Notes: generated by a model not told the origin, from the sequence alone. Counted from the stretch's first letter, positions 37,114-46,583 are shown. The stretch: 64,000 bases of DNA from Crossiella equi (GCF_017876755.1 NZ_JAGIOO010000001.1:4449786-4513785), one strand, 5' to 3'. Program-made: numbers and translations.

Positions 37114-37328
37114 TCGCACTCCCTGACTGCTGCGCCGGCGGCCCTCGACCCCGCTCCTACTCGGGTCGGCACCGTACAACCACTCTAGTCGCCGGGCCGG
37201 TCGCGCTCAGTCCCCAGTCGTAGCTCCTGGGAACCGGTTGCCCCGACTCTCGTCCTTCTGTACTGCACACTCTCGCTACGCACACCGACAACGAGTGTGA
37301 GCCCGGCACAATTCCACCGGATTGGCGG

Positions 37329-37346
37329 TGTCCGCTTAGCGCGAAC
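37329..37346. promoter_or_regulatory. Possible ClgR-type operator upstream of clpC
   Basis: The segment TGTCCGCTTAGCGCGAAC has CGC and GCG half-sites five bases apart followed by AAC, with about two mismatches to the ClgR consensus as I recall it for corynebacteria (CGCYNANRGCGWWS with flanks). ClgR activates clpC and clpP genes in actinobacteria. It lies about 216 bp upstream of clpC. The remaining clpC/FhuF spacer (37114-37450) shows only this and the iron box. Confidence 0.35.
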
Positions 37347-37402
37347 AAGCCACCGTCCGGCGACGAGATCACTCTCCTGGCGCAGGGCCCGCACACTCTC
37401 GG

Positions 37403-37421
37403 TAAGGTTAGGCAAGCCTGA
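37403..37421. promoter_or_regulatory. Iron box (IdeR/DtxR type) upstream of the FhuF-like gene
   Basis: TAAGGTTAGGCAAGCCTGA matches the IdeR/DtxR consensus TTAGGTTAGSCTAACCTAA at 15 of 19 positions. It ends 29 bp before the FhuF-like start, a position suited to iron-dependent repression. Confidence 0.8.
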
Positions 37422-37450
37422 CCAAAACCTCCGATCCGGGAGTGCCCCGC

Positions 37451-38284
37451 GTGTCCGCACCCGCCGTCCCGAGCGCCCTGGCCGACTCGCTGGCCAGTAT
37501 CGACACCTCGCGCGGCCACGTGACAGTGCGCTTCGCAATCCCGGAAGCGGATCGTTCTCCCTGGTTGACCTGCGCGGACCTGCTGGCCGACCCGGCTGCG
37601 TTCGACCGCTGGCGCAAGCGCCTGACCGAGTGGCTGACCAGCGCGTACGAGGGCCACGTCCCGGACCGCACGAGCGCGGGCTACATCCTGCACTGGTACC
37701 TCCAGGTACCCGCCTACCTGGGTGCATTCCTGTTCCACACGTCTCGCCGAGTGCCCTGGCTCCGTCCGGAGGACCTCGCATTCCGACTTTCGGATGAACG
37801 TCCCCACCCGAACGGGCTTGCCCTGCTCCGCCCCGGCTTCCTCTGCCTACCTGAAGACCCCGCGGCGGGCACCCCGGAAGCCACGGTGGTCAAGGACGAG
37901 GCGGCCCTGGCCGAGGTCCTGCTGGCCCGCTACGCCGCCCACGCCACCCGCTTCATCACCGCCTACGGCCCGACCGTCCGCCTGGGCCGCCACCAGCTGT
38001 GGGGCGCCGCGACGGACGCCCTGGACAGCGCGCTGTGGAACGTCGGCAAGGTGCTCGGCGACGAGGGCGCCGGGGTGGCCGAGGCCGCGCTGGTGCTGGC
38101 GGAGAAGTTCGCGCCGCTCACCTCGGCCACCACGCTGTACCCGGTGCACGACGGCGAGCGGGCGGTGTGGACGCGCCGCCGGGAGAGCTGCTGCTTCCAC
38201 TTCGCGCTGGAGGGCCAGTCGGCCTGCACCACGTGCCCGCGCGTGTCGGCGGAGGAGCGGGCCCGGCGAGTCCTGGCGGACTGA
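37451..38284 (+). CDS. FhuF-like ferric-siderophore reductase
   Basis: A 277-residue protein with the C-terminal [2Fe-2S] signature of FhuF-type ferric reductases, C-C-x10-C-x2-C (SCCFHFALEGQSACTTC). Such proteins reduce ferric siderophores in the cytosol to release iron. GTG 37451 has GGGAG about eight bases upstream; GTG 37442 is also in frame but too close to that site. An iron box lies just upstream, and the convergent neighbours encode a ferric-siderophore importer, so the assignment fits its context well. Confidence 0.82.
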   Translation: MSAPAVPSALADSLASIDTSRGHVTVRFAIPEADRSPWLTCADLLADPAAFDRWRKRLTEWLTSAYEGHVPDRTSAGYILHWYLQVPAYLGAFLFHTSRRVPWLRPEDLAFRLSDERPHPNGLALLRPGFLCLPEDPAAGTPEATVVKDEAALAEVLLARYAAHATRFITAYGPTVRLGRHQLWGAATDALDSALWNVGKVLGDEGAGVAEAALVLAEKFAPLTSATTLYPVHDGERAVWTRRRESCCFHFALEGQSACTTCPRVSAEERARRVLAD

Positions 38285-38323
38285 GCACGGAGGCCGGGCG
38301 CCCGCGGCGGACCGCCCGACGCC

Positions 38324-39145
38324 TCAGGCCGCCTTGTTCCGCCCCCCGACCGGCACCACCAGCGGCGTACCGGCGATCGGGTCCGGGATGACCTTCGCCT
38401 CCAGCCCGAAGACCTCCCGCAGCAGGTCCTCGGTGAGCACGTCGCTCGGGTTGCCCTGAGCGACGATCTTCCCGGCCCGCATGGCGACCAGGCGGTCGGC
38501 GTAACGCGCGGCCAGGTTGAGGTCGTGCAGCACCATGACCACGGTCCGCCCCGCCTCGTGGTGCAGGCGCTGGACCAGGTCCAGGACGTCGACCTGGTGG
38601 GCCAGGTCCAGGTAGGTGGTCGGCTCGTCCAGCAGGAGCAGGTCGGTGCCCTGGGCCAGGGCCATGGAGATCCAGGCGCGCTGGCGCTGGCCGCCCGAGA
38701 GCTGGTCCAGGGTGCGTTCGGCGAACTCCAGCATGCCGGTCATGCGCAGGGCCTCGGAGACGGTGTCCTCGTCGTCGCTGGACCACTGCTTGTACCAGGA
38801 CTGGTGCGGGTGGCGGCCGCGCGCGACCAGGTCGGCGACGGTCAGGCCCTCCGGGGCGGTCGGGGTCTGCGGCAGCACGCCCAGCACCTTGGCCACCTCG
38901 CGCGTCGGCGTCTTGTCGATGCGCTTGCCGTCCAGCAGCACGTGGCCGCGCCGCGGGGCGATCAGGCGGCCCAGCGCCCGGAGCAGCGTGGACTTGCCGC
39001 AGCCGTTCGGGCCGATCACCGCGGTCACCGTGCCGTCCAGGACCGAGAAGTCCAGGCCGTCCACGATGACGTTCTCGCCGTAGCCGAGGGTGAGGCCGGT
39101 GGCCTCCAGGCGGGCGACGGGGGCGGAAATGGGCTGCGCGGTCAT
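38324..39145 (-). CDS. Iron-siderophore ABC transporter ATP-binding protein
   Basis: A 273-residue FecE/FhuC-type ATPase with Walker A GPNGCGKST, Q-loop (VLGVLPQ), signature LSGGQRQRAWIS, Walker B LLLLDEPTTYLDL and switch His in VLHDLNLAARY. It powers uptake of ferric siderophores through the two permeases encoded upstream. Its start overlaps the stop of the second permease by 4 bp (ATGA), so the three genes are one coupled operon. Confidence 0.93.
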   Translation of the reverse strand: MTAQPISAPVARLEATGLTLGYGENVIVDGLDFSVLDGTVTAVIGPNGCGKSTLLRALGRLIAPRRGHVLLDGKRIDKTPTREVAKVLGVLPQTPTAPEGLTVADLVARGRHPHQSWYKQWSSDDEDTVSEALRMTGMLEFAERTLDQLSGGQRQRAWISMALAQGTDLLLLDEPTTYLDLAHQVDVLDLVQRLHHEAGRTVVMVLHDLNLAARYADRLVAMRAGKIVAQGNPSDVLTEDLLREVFGLEAKVIPDPIAGTPLVVPVGGRNKAA

Positions 39146-40209
39146 CCGCGGACCTCCCGGTAGCGTCGGACGAGCAGGAAGATCAGGTAGGGCGCGCCGA
39201 GGATCGCGGTGACGATCCCGACGGGCAGTTCCACCGAGCCGAACGCGGTGCGGGCGAGCACGTCCGCGGTGACGGTGAGGGTGGCGCCGAGCACGGCCGA
39301 GGCCAGCAGCGGCGGCTGGGCCAGGCCGGACAGGCGCAGCGCGATCTGCGGCACGGCCAGCGCGACGAACTCCACCGGCCCGGCCGACGCCGTGGCCACC
39401 GCGGCCAGGCCGACCGCGGCCAGCACCAGCAGCGACCGGCTGAGCTCCACCCGGACGCCGAGGGCGCGCACGGTGTCGTCGGTGAACTGGAGCGCGCCGA
39501 GCGTGCGCGAGCCGAACAGGGTGAGCGGGACCAGCACGGCCAGCGCGACCGCCACCGGCACCACGTGGTCCCAGCCGCGGGCGTTGAGGCTGCCGGTCAG
39601 CCACACCATCGCACGCCCCGCGTCGGCGACATCGGACAGCGTGAGCAGCCAGAACGTGACGTTGGACAGCACTGCGTGCACGCCGATGCCGACCAGCACC
39701 AGCCGGAAGCCCTCGATGCCCCGCCGCCAGGCCAGCGCGTACACCACCGCGGCCGCGACCAACCCGCCGAGCAGCGCGGCGACCGGCAGTCCGACCGAGG
39801 CCAGGTAGCCGCTGAGCCCGCCCGCGCTGCCGCCGAACATCACCACGGCCACCGCGCCCGCCCCGGCGCCCGCGCTCACACCGAGCAGGTCCGGGCTGGC
39901 CAGCGGGTTGCGGGCGATGGACTGGGTGATCGCACCGGCCAGGCCGAGCGCGGCGCCGACCAGCGCGCCGGTGAGCGCGCGCGGCAGCCGCAGGTCGAAC
40001 AGGATGAACTGGTGGGCCTCCTGGCCGCCGCCGAGCAGCACCGCGAAGACCTCGCCCAGGCTGACCGGGAACTCGCCCAGGGTCAGGCTGAGCGCGAGCA
40101 CGAAGACCAGGGCGGCCAGGCCGAGCACCGGCACCGCGACCGCGCGCACGCGCAGCACCCAGGAGCCGCCGCCGAACCGCAGGCCGGGGCGCCCCGGCAC
40201 CGCGGTCAC
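39142..40209 (-). CDS. Iron-siderophore ABC transporter permease, FecCD family
   Basis: A 355-residue FecCD/BtuC-type permease with about ten helices; family marks include GAALGLAGAITQSIARNPLASPD and WLTGSLNARGW. GTG 40209 overlaps the stop of the first permease (GTGA) and is followed by a hydrophilic start and the first helix (AVAVPVLGLAALVFVLALS). It would form a heterodimer with the partner permease. Confidence 0.93.
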   Translation of the reverse strand: MTAVPGRPGLRFGGGSWVLRVRAVAVPVLGLAALVFVLALSLTLGEFPVSLGEVFAVLLGGGQEAHQFILFDLRLPRALTGALVGAALGLAGAITQSIARNPLASPDLLGVSAGAGAGAVAVVMFGGSAGGLSGYLASVGLPVAALLGGLVAAAVVYALAWRRGIEGFRLVLVGIGVHAVLSNVTFWLLTLSDVADAGRAMVWLTGSLNARGWDHVVPVAVALAVLVPLTLFGSRTLGALQFTDDTVRALGVRVELSRSLLVLAAVGLAAVATASAGPVEFVALAVPQIALRLSGLAQPPLLASAVLGATLTVTADVLARTAFGSVELPVGIVTAILGAPYLIFLLVRRYREVRG

Positions 40210-41258
40210 AGGTGCACCAGCTTCCGGCGGCGCACCAGCACCACGAAGAACGGCGAGCCGACCAGCGCCAGCATGATGCCCACCTGGAGCTCCCCAGGCC
40301 GGGCGAGCACGCGCCCGAGCACGTCGGCGACCAGGACCAGCGTCGCGCCGATCAGCCCGGCGTAGGGCAGCAGCCAGCGGTAGTCCGGGCCGGTGATCGC
40401 CCGCGCCAGGTGCGGCACGATCAGCCCGACGAACCCGATGGGCCCGCACGCGGCCACCGCGGCACCGCTGAGCAGGGTGACCGCGACGATGCCGATGGCC
40501 CGGGTCAGCCAGAGCCGCTGGCCCAGGGACCTGGCCACGTCCTCACCGAGCGAGAGCGCGTTCAGGCCGGGGGCGTTGACCAGGGCGAGCAGCAGCCCGG
40601 CCAGCAGGAACGGCAGCACCTGCGTGATGATCTCCGGGTCGCGCCCGGCCAGGGAGCCGCTGCGCCAGAACCGGAAGGTCTCCAGGCTCTGCGCGTCCAG
40701 CAGCACCAGCGCGGAGCTGATCGCGTACAGGAAGGCCGACACCGCCGCCCCGGCCAGCGCGAGCGTGACCGGCGTTGGCCCGCCGCGGCCGGTGGTGCCC
40801 GCCGAGCCGATGGCGAAGACCACCACGGTGGCCAGCATCGCCCCGGCGAAGCCGAACCAGACGAAGCTGTACAGGTCGGTGAGGCCGAAGGTGAAGATCG
40901 CCAGCACCACGGCGAACGCGGCACCCTGGTTGACGCCGAGCAACCCGGGGTCGGCCAGCGGGTTGCGGGTGTGCCCCTGGAGCAGCGAGCCCGCGATGCC
41001 CAGGGCCAGGCCGACCAGCAGGCCGAGCACGGTGCGCGGGATGCGCAGCGAGCGCACGATCAGGTCGTTCTCCGTGCCCGTGGCGGCGGTGAGCGCGTGC
41101 CAGACGTCGCCGAGCGGGACCGGTTTGGCGCCCACGGCGATGCTGGCCAGCACGGCGGCCACCAGCAGCACGGCCAGCACAGCCAGGCCGAGCACGCGGC
41201 GTCTGCGGCGCACCGAGACCGGAACGGCGGACCCGGGCGCGATCGCGGCACGGGTCAT
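40206..41258 (-). CDS. Iron-siderophore ABC transporter permease, FecCD family
   Basis: A 350-residue FecCD-type permease, first gene of the importer operon. Family marks are ALGIAGSLLQGHTRNPLADPGLLGVNQGA, FRFWRSGSLAGRD and CGPIGFVGLIVPHLAR. An iron box lies 21 bp upstream of the start, in the spacer shared with the divergent binding-protein gene, so both transcripts should respond to iron. Confidence 0.93.
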   Translation of the reverse strand: MTRAAIAPGSAVPVSVRRRRRVLGLAVLAVLLVAAVLASIAVGAKPVPLGDVWHALTAATGTENDLIVRSLRIPRTVLGLLVGLALGIAGSLLQGHTRNPLADPGLLGVNQGAAFAVVLAIFTFGLTDLYSFVWFGFAGAMLATVVVFAIGSAGTTGRGGPTPVTLALAGAAVSAFLYAISSALVLLDAQSLETFRFWRSGSLAGRDPEIITQVLPFLLAGLLLALVNAPGLNALSLGEDVARSLGQRLWLTRAIGIVAVTLLSGAAVAACGPIGFVGLIVPHLARAITGPDYRWLLPYAGLIGATLVLVADVLGRVLARPGELQVGIMLALVGSPFFVVLVRRRKLVHL

Positions 41259-41278
41259 GCAGCGCTCCTATCCTCTTC

Positions 41279-41297
41279 TGAGGCAAGCCTAACCGAA
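41279..41297. promoter_or_regulatory. Iron box between the divergent importer genes
   Basis: On the minus strand TTCGGTTAGGCTTGCCTCA matches the IdeR/DtxR consensus at 15 of 19 positions. It is 21 bp from the permease start and 13 bp from the binding-protein start, so a single site may repress both directions. Confidence 0.8.
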
Positions 41298-41310
41298 GGG
41301 ATGGACGGTT

Positions 41311-42312
41311 ATGACCAGGTCCCCGCGTGCAGTTCGGCCGGTGTTGGCCACACTCACCGCCGCCACGCTCCTGCTGGTCACCGCCTGCGGTGGCGGCGGC
41401 ACACCGAGCAGTTCGACCTCCGCCGGGGAGTCCGCCGCCGGGTTCCCCCGCACCGTCGAGCACGCCATGGGCAAGACCACGATCGAGCGCCAGCCCACCA
41501 AGGTCGCCGCGCTGGACAGCTCCTACGTGGACGCGGTGCTCGCGCTGGAGACCCAGCTGGCCGCGTACACGCTGTTCCCGGCCACCGGCGAGCGGTTCCC
41601 CGACTACCTCAAGGCCGAGGCGGAGAAGTACGCCAAGAACGCCAAGCCGGTCGGCGAGCTGGAGCAGACCAAGATCGAGCAGGTGCTGGTCAGCGACCCG
41701 GACCTGATCCTGTCCGCCAAGGTCCGGCACGAGAGCCTGTACTCGGTGCTGTCCGCCCGCAAGCCCACCGTGTTCAGCGCGGAGACCGGCAAGACCTGGA
41801 AGGACAACATCCGGCTCGCGGCCAAGGCCCTGGGCAAGGAGCAGCTGGCCGAGACCAAGATCAAGGCCTACGAGGACCGGGCGCGCGGGCTGGGCGAGGC
41901 GATCAAGGCCAAGGCGGGCAGGACGCCGACCGTCTCGGTGGTCCGGTTCGTCAACGGGCCGACCAGGGCCTACTCGCGGAACAGCTTCATCGGCATCGTG
42001 CTGGCTGACGTGGGGGTGGCCCGGCCCGCCGAGCAGGCCGACCCGAACGCGCCCGCGATCTTCGTGGAGCTGAGCGAGGAGAACATCCTGCGCGCTGACG
42101 CCGACCACGTGTTCGTCACCGCCTTCCCCGACCCGAAGGGCGACTCGGCGAAGGCGAAGCAGAAGTTCCAGGCCAATCCGCTGTGGACGCGCCTGACGGG
42201 CCAGGTGCACGATGTTTCGGATACCACCTGGATCTCCTCGGTGAGCCTGCAAGGCGCCCAGGCGGTGCTGGCGGACCTGGCGAAGGCATTCGGGGTCACC
42301 GTGCCCGCATAG
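41311..42312 (+). CDS. Iron-siderophore-binding lipoprotein
   Basis: A 333-residue class III substrate-binding protein with a lipoprotein signal (LLLVTAC, Cys26) and a Gly/Ser linker. The mature part reads HAMGKTTIERQPTKVAALDSSYVDAVLAL, typical of FepB/FhuD/CeuE-like receptors, with a central long helix and a C-terminal SLQGAQAVLADLAKAF. It delivers ferric siderophore to the divergently encoded permeases. The siderophore type is not evident. A terminator hairpin follows. Confidence 0.9.
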   Translation: MTRSPRAVRPVLATLTAATLLLVTACGGGGTPSSSTSAGESAAGFPRTVEHAMGKTTIERQPTKVAALDSSYVDAVLALETQLAAYTLFPATGERFPDYLKAEAEKYAKNAKPVGELEQTKIEQVLVSDPDLILSAKVRHESLYSVLSARKPTVFSAETGKTWKDNIRLAAKALGKEQLAETKIKAYEDRARGLGEAIKAKAGRTPTVSVVRFVNGPTRAYSRNSFIGIVLADVGVARPAEQADPNAPAIFVELSEENILRADADHVFVTAFPDPKGDSAKAKQKFQANPLWTRLTGQVHDVSDTTWISSVSLQGAQAVLADLAKAFGVTVPA

Positions 42313-42334
42313 CACGGCCGCACCGCACACAACA

Positions 42335-42370
42335 GGACCCGCCACACGGCTGCAAACCGGTGGCGGGTCC
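42335..42370. terminator. Hairpin between the binding protein and lsr2
   Basis: An 11-bp perfect stem GGACCCGCCAC (42335-42345) pairs with 42360-42370 around a 14-base loop. It lies 22 bp after the binding-protein stop and 46 bp from the convergent lsr2 stop, and may serve both. Confidence 0.75.
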
Positions 42371-42416
42371 CGTCATTCAACGTTGTTCAGTTGTTCAAAC
42401 CTGAGTGTTCGAACGG

Positions 42417-42782
42417 TCAGTTCTCCTGGTGGAACTGCTGGAGAACGTCCGCCGGGATGCGGCCCCGGTCGGAAACCTTCATCCCCCGCTTGCGTGCCCA
42501 CTCGCGAATCGCCTGGTTCTGTTCCCGGTCGGCGGAAGCGACGCGACCCGGGACACGGGGCGCACCCCCTGCGGAACGGGCACCAGCCGTAGCGGTGCGC
42601 CGACGACCGCCGGTACGCCGAGCGCCCGCGACAAACGACGCGAGGGCATCGCGAAGCTTCGTCGCGTTGTCACTGGAAAGGTCGATCTCGTACGACACGC
42701 CGTCCACGGCGAACTCGACGGTCTCTTCCGCTTCCGAACCGTCCAGGTCATCAACCAGGGTCCGGACGACTCTCTCCGCCAT
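42417..42782 (-). CDS. lsr2: Nucleoid-associated protein Lsr2
   Basis: A 121-residue Lsr2, the actinobacterial H-NS-like silencer of AT-rich and foreign DNA. The N-terminal dimerisation domain starts [20 protein letters not shown]; a basic Ala/Gly linker leads to the DNA-binding domain [21 protein letters not shown], whose RGR tripeptide enters the minor groove. It lies upstream of clpC as in mycobacteria, but the iron-uptake genes now separate them. Confidence 0.95.
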   Translation of the reverse strand: MAERVVRTLVDDLDGSEAEETVEFAVDGVSYEIDLSSDNATKLRDALASFVAGARRTGGRRRTATAGARSAGGAPRVPGRVASADREQNQAIREWARKRGMKVSDRGRIPADVLQQFHQEN

Positions 42783-42918
42783 GCGCTTGTTCCTTCCTGA
42801 AACCCCAGTGGCTGCCGGCGAAGCTCCGGCGTGTACTTCCGTCTGTAGAGACTACGCGGAAGAATAGCGCACTGCCGAAGTCAGGAACACTCACCACAGG
42901 GTCTCAAAGTGGTGAACG

Positions 42919-44430
42919 TCATTCTGGACGCACAAGCGGGAACAGGATGGTCTCCCGGATACCGAGGCCGGTCAGCGCCATCAACAGCCGGTCAATACCC
43001 ATTCCCATACCGCCACTGGGCGGCATTCCGTACTCCAGCGCACGCAGGAAGTCCTCGTCGAGGACCATCGCCTCGTCGTCGCCGCCAGCCCCCAGGCGGG
43101 CCTGCGCCTCAAGGCGTTCCCGCTGGATAACGGGGTCGACGAGTTCGGAGTATCCAGTGGCCAGCTCGAATCCGCGGACGTAGAGGTCCCACTTCTCGGC
43201 CACGCCCTCCTGCGACCGGTGTGCCCTGGTCAGCGGGGACGTGTCGAGCGGGAAGTCCCGCACGAAGGTGGGGGCGTGCAGCTGGTCGCCGACCAGATGT
43301 TCCCACAGCTCCTCCACCAACTTTCCGTGTGGGGCAGCCGGGTGAACTTCCAGCCCTCGGGATTCCACGTGCTTGCGCAACAACTCGATGGGCGTCTGCG
43401 GGGTGATCTCCTCACCCAGCGCCTCGGACAGTGAGCCGAACATAGTCAGCGTCGTCCACTCGCCGGACAGATCATACTCCGATCCGTCCGCGAGAGTGAC
43501 GATCTGACTACCGAATACGGCATCAGCTGCTTCCTGTACCAACTCCCGGGTGAGCTTGCCAATGGTGTCGTAGGAACCGTACGCCTCGTAGGCCTCGAGC
43601 ATCGCGAACTCTGGGGAGTGCGAGGAGTCCGAACCCTCGTTCCGGAAGTTCCGGTTGATCTCGAAGACCTTCTCGATGCCGCCCACGACACAGCGCTTGA
43701 GGTACAGCTCGGGCGCGATCCGCAGGTAAAGGTCGATGTCGAACGCATTGGAGTGCGTGGTGAACGGCCGCGCGGAGGCACCACCGTGCAGCGTCTGCAA
43801 CATCGGCGTCTCGACTTCGGTGAAAGTACGCCGGTGGAACGACTCGCGCAGTGAACGAGTGACACCCGCGCGGATACGCACCGCGTCCCTGGCCTCCGGT
43901 CGGAGCATCAGGTCGACATAACGCTGCCGCACCCGGGTCTCTTCGGACAGCGCCTTGTGGGCGACCGGCAACGGGCGCAGCGTCTTGGCGGCAAGTTGCC
44001 ATTCCGTGGCCATGACGGACAGTTCGCCACGACGTGAAGTGGCGACCTCACCCCGGATGAAGACGTGGTCACCCAGATCGACGTCGGACTTCCACGCGGC
44101 GAGTGCTTCCGCGCCAACCTTGTCGAGGCTGAGCATGGCCTGCAACTCGACGCCGTCACCCTCGCGCAGTGTGGCAAAACACAACTTGCCCGTGTTCCGG
44201 AGGAACATGACCCGGCCGGTTACACCAACGATTTCTCCCGTCGGCGTGTCCGGGGCAAGATCCGGATAAGCGGCCCGGATCTCGGCCAGCGAGTGGGTGC
44301 GGTCGAGCACCACGGGGTAGGCCTCGGTACCGGCGTCGAGCAGCCGCTGCCGCTTTTCACGCCGGACGCGCATCTGCTCGGGCAGGTCGTCGTCGCTGGT
44401 TGCGGGCTGGTTCACAGGCTGCTGCGTCAC
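42919..44430 (-). CDS. lysS: Lysyl-tRNA synthetase (class II)
   Basis: A 503-residue class II synthetase. The anticodon-binding OB fold is N-terminal ([25 protein letters not shown]), and the catalytic motifs 2 and 3 are [14 protein letters not shown] and [15 protein letters not shown]. The GTG start at 44430 has no ribosome site; TAACCT (44439-44444) ends eight bases upstream. It is divergent from the methyltransferase gene across 56 bp. Confidence 0.95.
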   Translation of the reverse strand: MTQQPVNQPATSDDDLPEQMRVRREKRQRLLDAGTEAYPVVLDRTHSLAEIRAAYPDLAPDTPTGEIVGVTGRVMFLRNTGKLCFATLREGDGVELQAMLSLDKVGAEALAAWKSDVDLGDHVFIRGEVATSRRGELSVMATEWQLAAKTLRPLPVAHKALSEETRVRQRYVDLMLRPEARDAVRIRAGVTRSLRESFHRRTFTEVETPMLQTLHGGASARPFTTHSNAFDIDLYLRIAPELYLKRCVVGGIEKVFEINRNFRNEGSDSSHSPEFAMLEAYEAYGSYDTIGKLTRELVQEAADAVFGSQIVTLADGSEYDLSGEWTTLTMFGSLSEALGEEITPQTPIELLRKHVESRGLEVHPAAPHGKLVEELWEHLVGDQLHAPTFVRDFPLDTSPLTRAHRSQEGVAEKWDLYVRGFELATGYSELVDPVIQRERLEAQARLGAGGDDEAMVLDEDFLRALEYGMPPSGGMGMGIDRLLMALTGLGIRETILFPLVRPE

Positions 44431-44486
44431 GGCAACACAGGTTACGGAGTGCCCCGGAGGTCATGCGAACGGGATAGGTTCTGCTC

Positions 44487-45269
44487 GTGCCGGACTTCAC
44501 CGAGAGCGACCGCTCCGCCACCGATCTGCACACCCGCCGCGCCCGGTCCTTCGGCGCGGCCGCCGCGGGTTATGCCCGCTACCGCCCGGGCTACCCGGCC
44601 GAGGCGGTGCGGTTCGCGCTGGCCCCGGTGGCCGGGCGCAGCCAGCTGCGCGTGCTGGACCTGGGCGCGGGCACCGGGAAGCTGACCGAGGGCCTGCTCG
44701 CGCTGGGCCTGGACGTGATCGCGGTCGAGCCGGACGCGGCCATGCGCGATGAGCTGGTCGCCCGACTGCGCGGGGTGGTCGCCCTGCCCGGCTCGGCCGA
44801 GGACATCCCGCTGCCGGACGGCCGGGTGGACGCGGTGCTCGTCGGCCAGGCCCTGCACTGGTTCGACCTGGAGAAGGCGCTGCCGGAGATCGCGCGGGTG
44901 CTCACCCCGGGCGGGGTGCTGGCCGCGTTGTGGAACCTCGACGACGACCGGGTGGACTGGGTGCGCGAGTTCACCGAGCTGGCCGACGTGGGCGCCCGGT
45001 ACAGCACCGGCGCGCACCGCCGGGTGCCCGAGCACGAGCGGTTCGGGGCGCAGGAGCTGGCCGAGTTCCCGAACCCGCAGCAGCACTCGCCCGAGTCGCT
45101 GATCTCGACGGTGTCCACGCTGTCGCTGACCCTGGTGCGCACGCCCGCCGAGCAGGCCGAGCTGCTCAACGGGGCGCGCGCCTACCTGGAGACGAACCCG
45201 GTCACCCGGAACGGGTTCGACTACCCGGTGGTCACCTCGGTGTCCCGGGCGGTCGTCCGGGAGGGTTGA
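44487..45269 (+). CDS. Class I SAM-dependent methyltransferase
   Basis: A 260-residue methyltransferase. The N-terminal segment FGAAAAGYARYRPGYP resembles UbiE/YcgJ-like small-molecule enzymes; motif I is LDLGAGTGKLTEGL, and motifs II-III include VALPGSAEDIPLPDGRVDAVLVGQALHWFD. The GTG start is six bases after TAGGTT (44475-44480), consistent with a leaderless transcript. The substrate is unknown; it is convergent with coaX. Confidence 0.85.
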   Translation: MPDFTESDRSATDLHTRRARSFGAAAAGYARYRPGYPAEAVRFALAPVAGRSQLRVLDLGAGTGKLTEGLLALGLDVIAVEPDAAMRDELVARLRGVVALPGSAEDIPLPDGRVDAVLVGQALHWFDLEKALPEIARVLTPGGVLAALWNLDDDRVDWVREFTELADVGARYSTGAHRRVPEHERFGAQELAEFPNPQQHSPESLISTVSTLSLTLVRTPAEQAELLNGARAYLETNPVTRNGFDYPVVTSVSRAVVREG

Positions 45270-45281
45270 CGGTCTGCGGCC

Positions 45282-46067
45282 TCAGCGCAGGTTGCGCTCG
45301 TAGACCAGGCGCAGCCCGAGCAGCGTCAGGTCCGGCACGTGGTGGTTGATCGTGGCCGACTCGGACAGCACGAGCGGGGCCAGGCCGCCGGTCGCGATGA
45401 CCGTGATCTTGTCCTCGCCCTGCTCGGTGAGCTCGGCCATGATCCGCCGGACCAGGCCGTCCACCTGGCCGGCGAAGCCGTAGAGGATGCCCGACTGGAG
45501 GCACTCCACGGTGTTCTTGCCGATCACCGAGCGCGGCCGGACCAGCTCGACCTTGCGCAGCTGCGCGGCGCGCGAGGCCAGCGCGTCCACCGAGATCTCG
45601 ATGCCCGGCGCGAACACCCCACCGAGGAACTCGCCCTTGGCCGAGATCACGTCGATGTTGGTCGAGGTGCCGAAGTCCACGACCACGCACGCGGTGTCGT
45701 GCAGGTGGTGCGCGGCCAGTGTGTTGATCACGCGGTCCGAGCCCACCTCCTTCGGGTTGTCGACCAGGAGCGGGACGCCGGTGCGCACGCCGGGCTGCAC
45801 GATGACCTTGGGCACCTCGTCGAAGTACCGGCCGAGCATGACCCGCAGCTCGCGCAGCACCGAGGGCACGGTGGACAGCGCGGACACGCCGGTGATCTGG
45901 CCCGCGTGCTCGCCGAGCAGGCCGCGCATGGTCAGCGCCAGCTCGTCGGCGGTCATCCGGGCGTCGGTGCGCATGCGCCAGTCCCGGATGAGCTTCGCGT
46001 CCTCACCCGAGCCGTCGTACAGCCCGAGCACGATGTTGGTGTTGCCGACGTCGATGGCGAGCAGCAC
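45282..46067 (-). CDS. coaX: Type III pantothenate kinase
   Basis: A 261-residue CoaX that phosphorylates pantothenate, the first step of CoA synthesis. The ASKHA phosphate motifs are LAIDVGNTNIVLGLYDG (residues 3-19) and VVVDFGTSTNID; GAFAPG-like GGVFAPGIEIS follows. The gene is the last of the panC-panD-coaX set, so pantothenate is made and used by one operon. AAGAAGGGA precedes the GTG start. Confidence 0.94.
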   Translation of the reverse strand: MLLAIDVGNTNIVLGLYDGSGEDAKLIRDWRMRTDARMTADELALTMRGLLGEHAGQITGVSALSTVPSVLRELRVMLGRYFDEVPKVIVQPGVRTGVPLLVDNPKEVGSDRVINTLAAHHLHDTACVVVDFGTSTNIDVISAKGEFLGGVFAPGIEISVDALASRAAQLRKVELVRPRSVIGKNTVECLQSGILYGFAGQVDGLVRRIMAELTEQGEDKITVIATGGLAPLVLSESATINHHVPDLTLLGLRLVYERNLR

Positions 46068-46085
46068 CCGCGTCGTCCCTTCTTC

Positions 46086-46568
46086 TCAGTGCTCGGCCTG
46101 GAGCAGTGCGTCCAGGCGAGCGGCGTCCACGGTCTCCGACTGCGGGGCGCTGTCCTCGGCGGTGGTCGCGCCGCCTACCAGTCCGGAGCCCTCCGGCGCG
46201 TGCGCCGGGTCGCCGCCGAGCTCGACCACGCGGTTCTCCGCGTCCACGAAGACCACCTTCGGCCGGTGGCTCTTGGCCTCGGCCTCCTCCATCAGCCCGT
46301 AGGCGATGAGGATGACCAGGTCACCGGGGTGCACCAGGTGCGCGGCGGCACCGTTGATGCCGAGCACCCCGCTGCCGCGCTCACCGGCGATCACGTAGGT
46401 GGTCAGCCGGGCGCCGTTGGTGACGTCGACGATGGCGACCTGCTCACCGGGGAGCAGGCCCGCCGCGTCCATCAGGTCCTCGTCCACGGTCACCGAGCCG
46501 ACGTAGTGCAGGTCGGCCTGGGTGACGGTGGCGCGGTGGATCTTGGACTTCAGCATGGTCAGGAACAT
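46086..46568 (-). CDS. panD: Aspartate 1-decarboxylase proenzyme
   Basis: A 160-residue PanD that makes beta-alanine for pantothenate. It self-cleaves between Gly24 and Ser25 (HYVGSVTVD), creating the pyruvoyl group. MFLTML is taken as the start because GGGAGG lies seven bases upstream and the numbering then fits E. coli PanD exactly. The protein is about 20-35 residues longer than known PanD proteins because of an acidic, Ala/Thr-rich C-terminal tail (from about residue 125). Confidence 0.93.
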   Translation of the reverse strand: MFLTMLKSKIHRATVTQADLHYVGSVTVDEDLMDAAGLLPGEQVAIVDVTNGARLTTYVIAGERGSGVLGINGAAAHLVHPGDLVILIAYGLMEEAEAKSHRPKVVFVDAENRVVELGGDPAHAPEGSGLVGGATTAEDSAPQSETVDAARLDALLQAEH

Positions 46569-46583
46569 GGCGAAACCTCCCTG

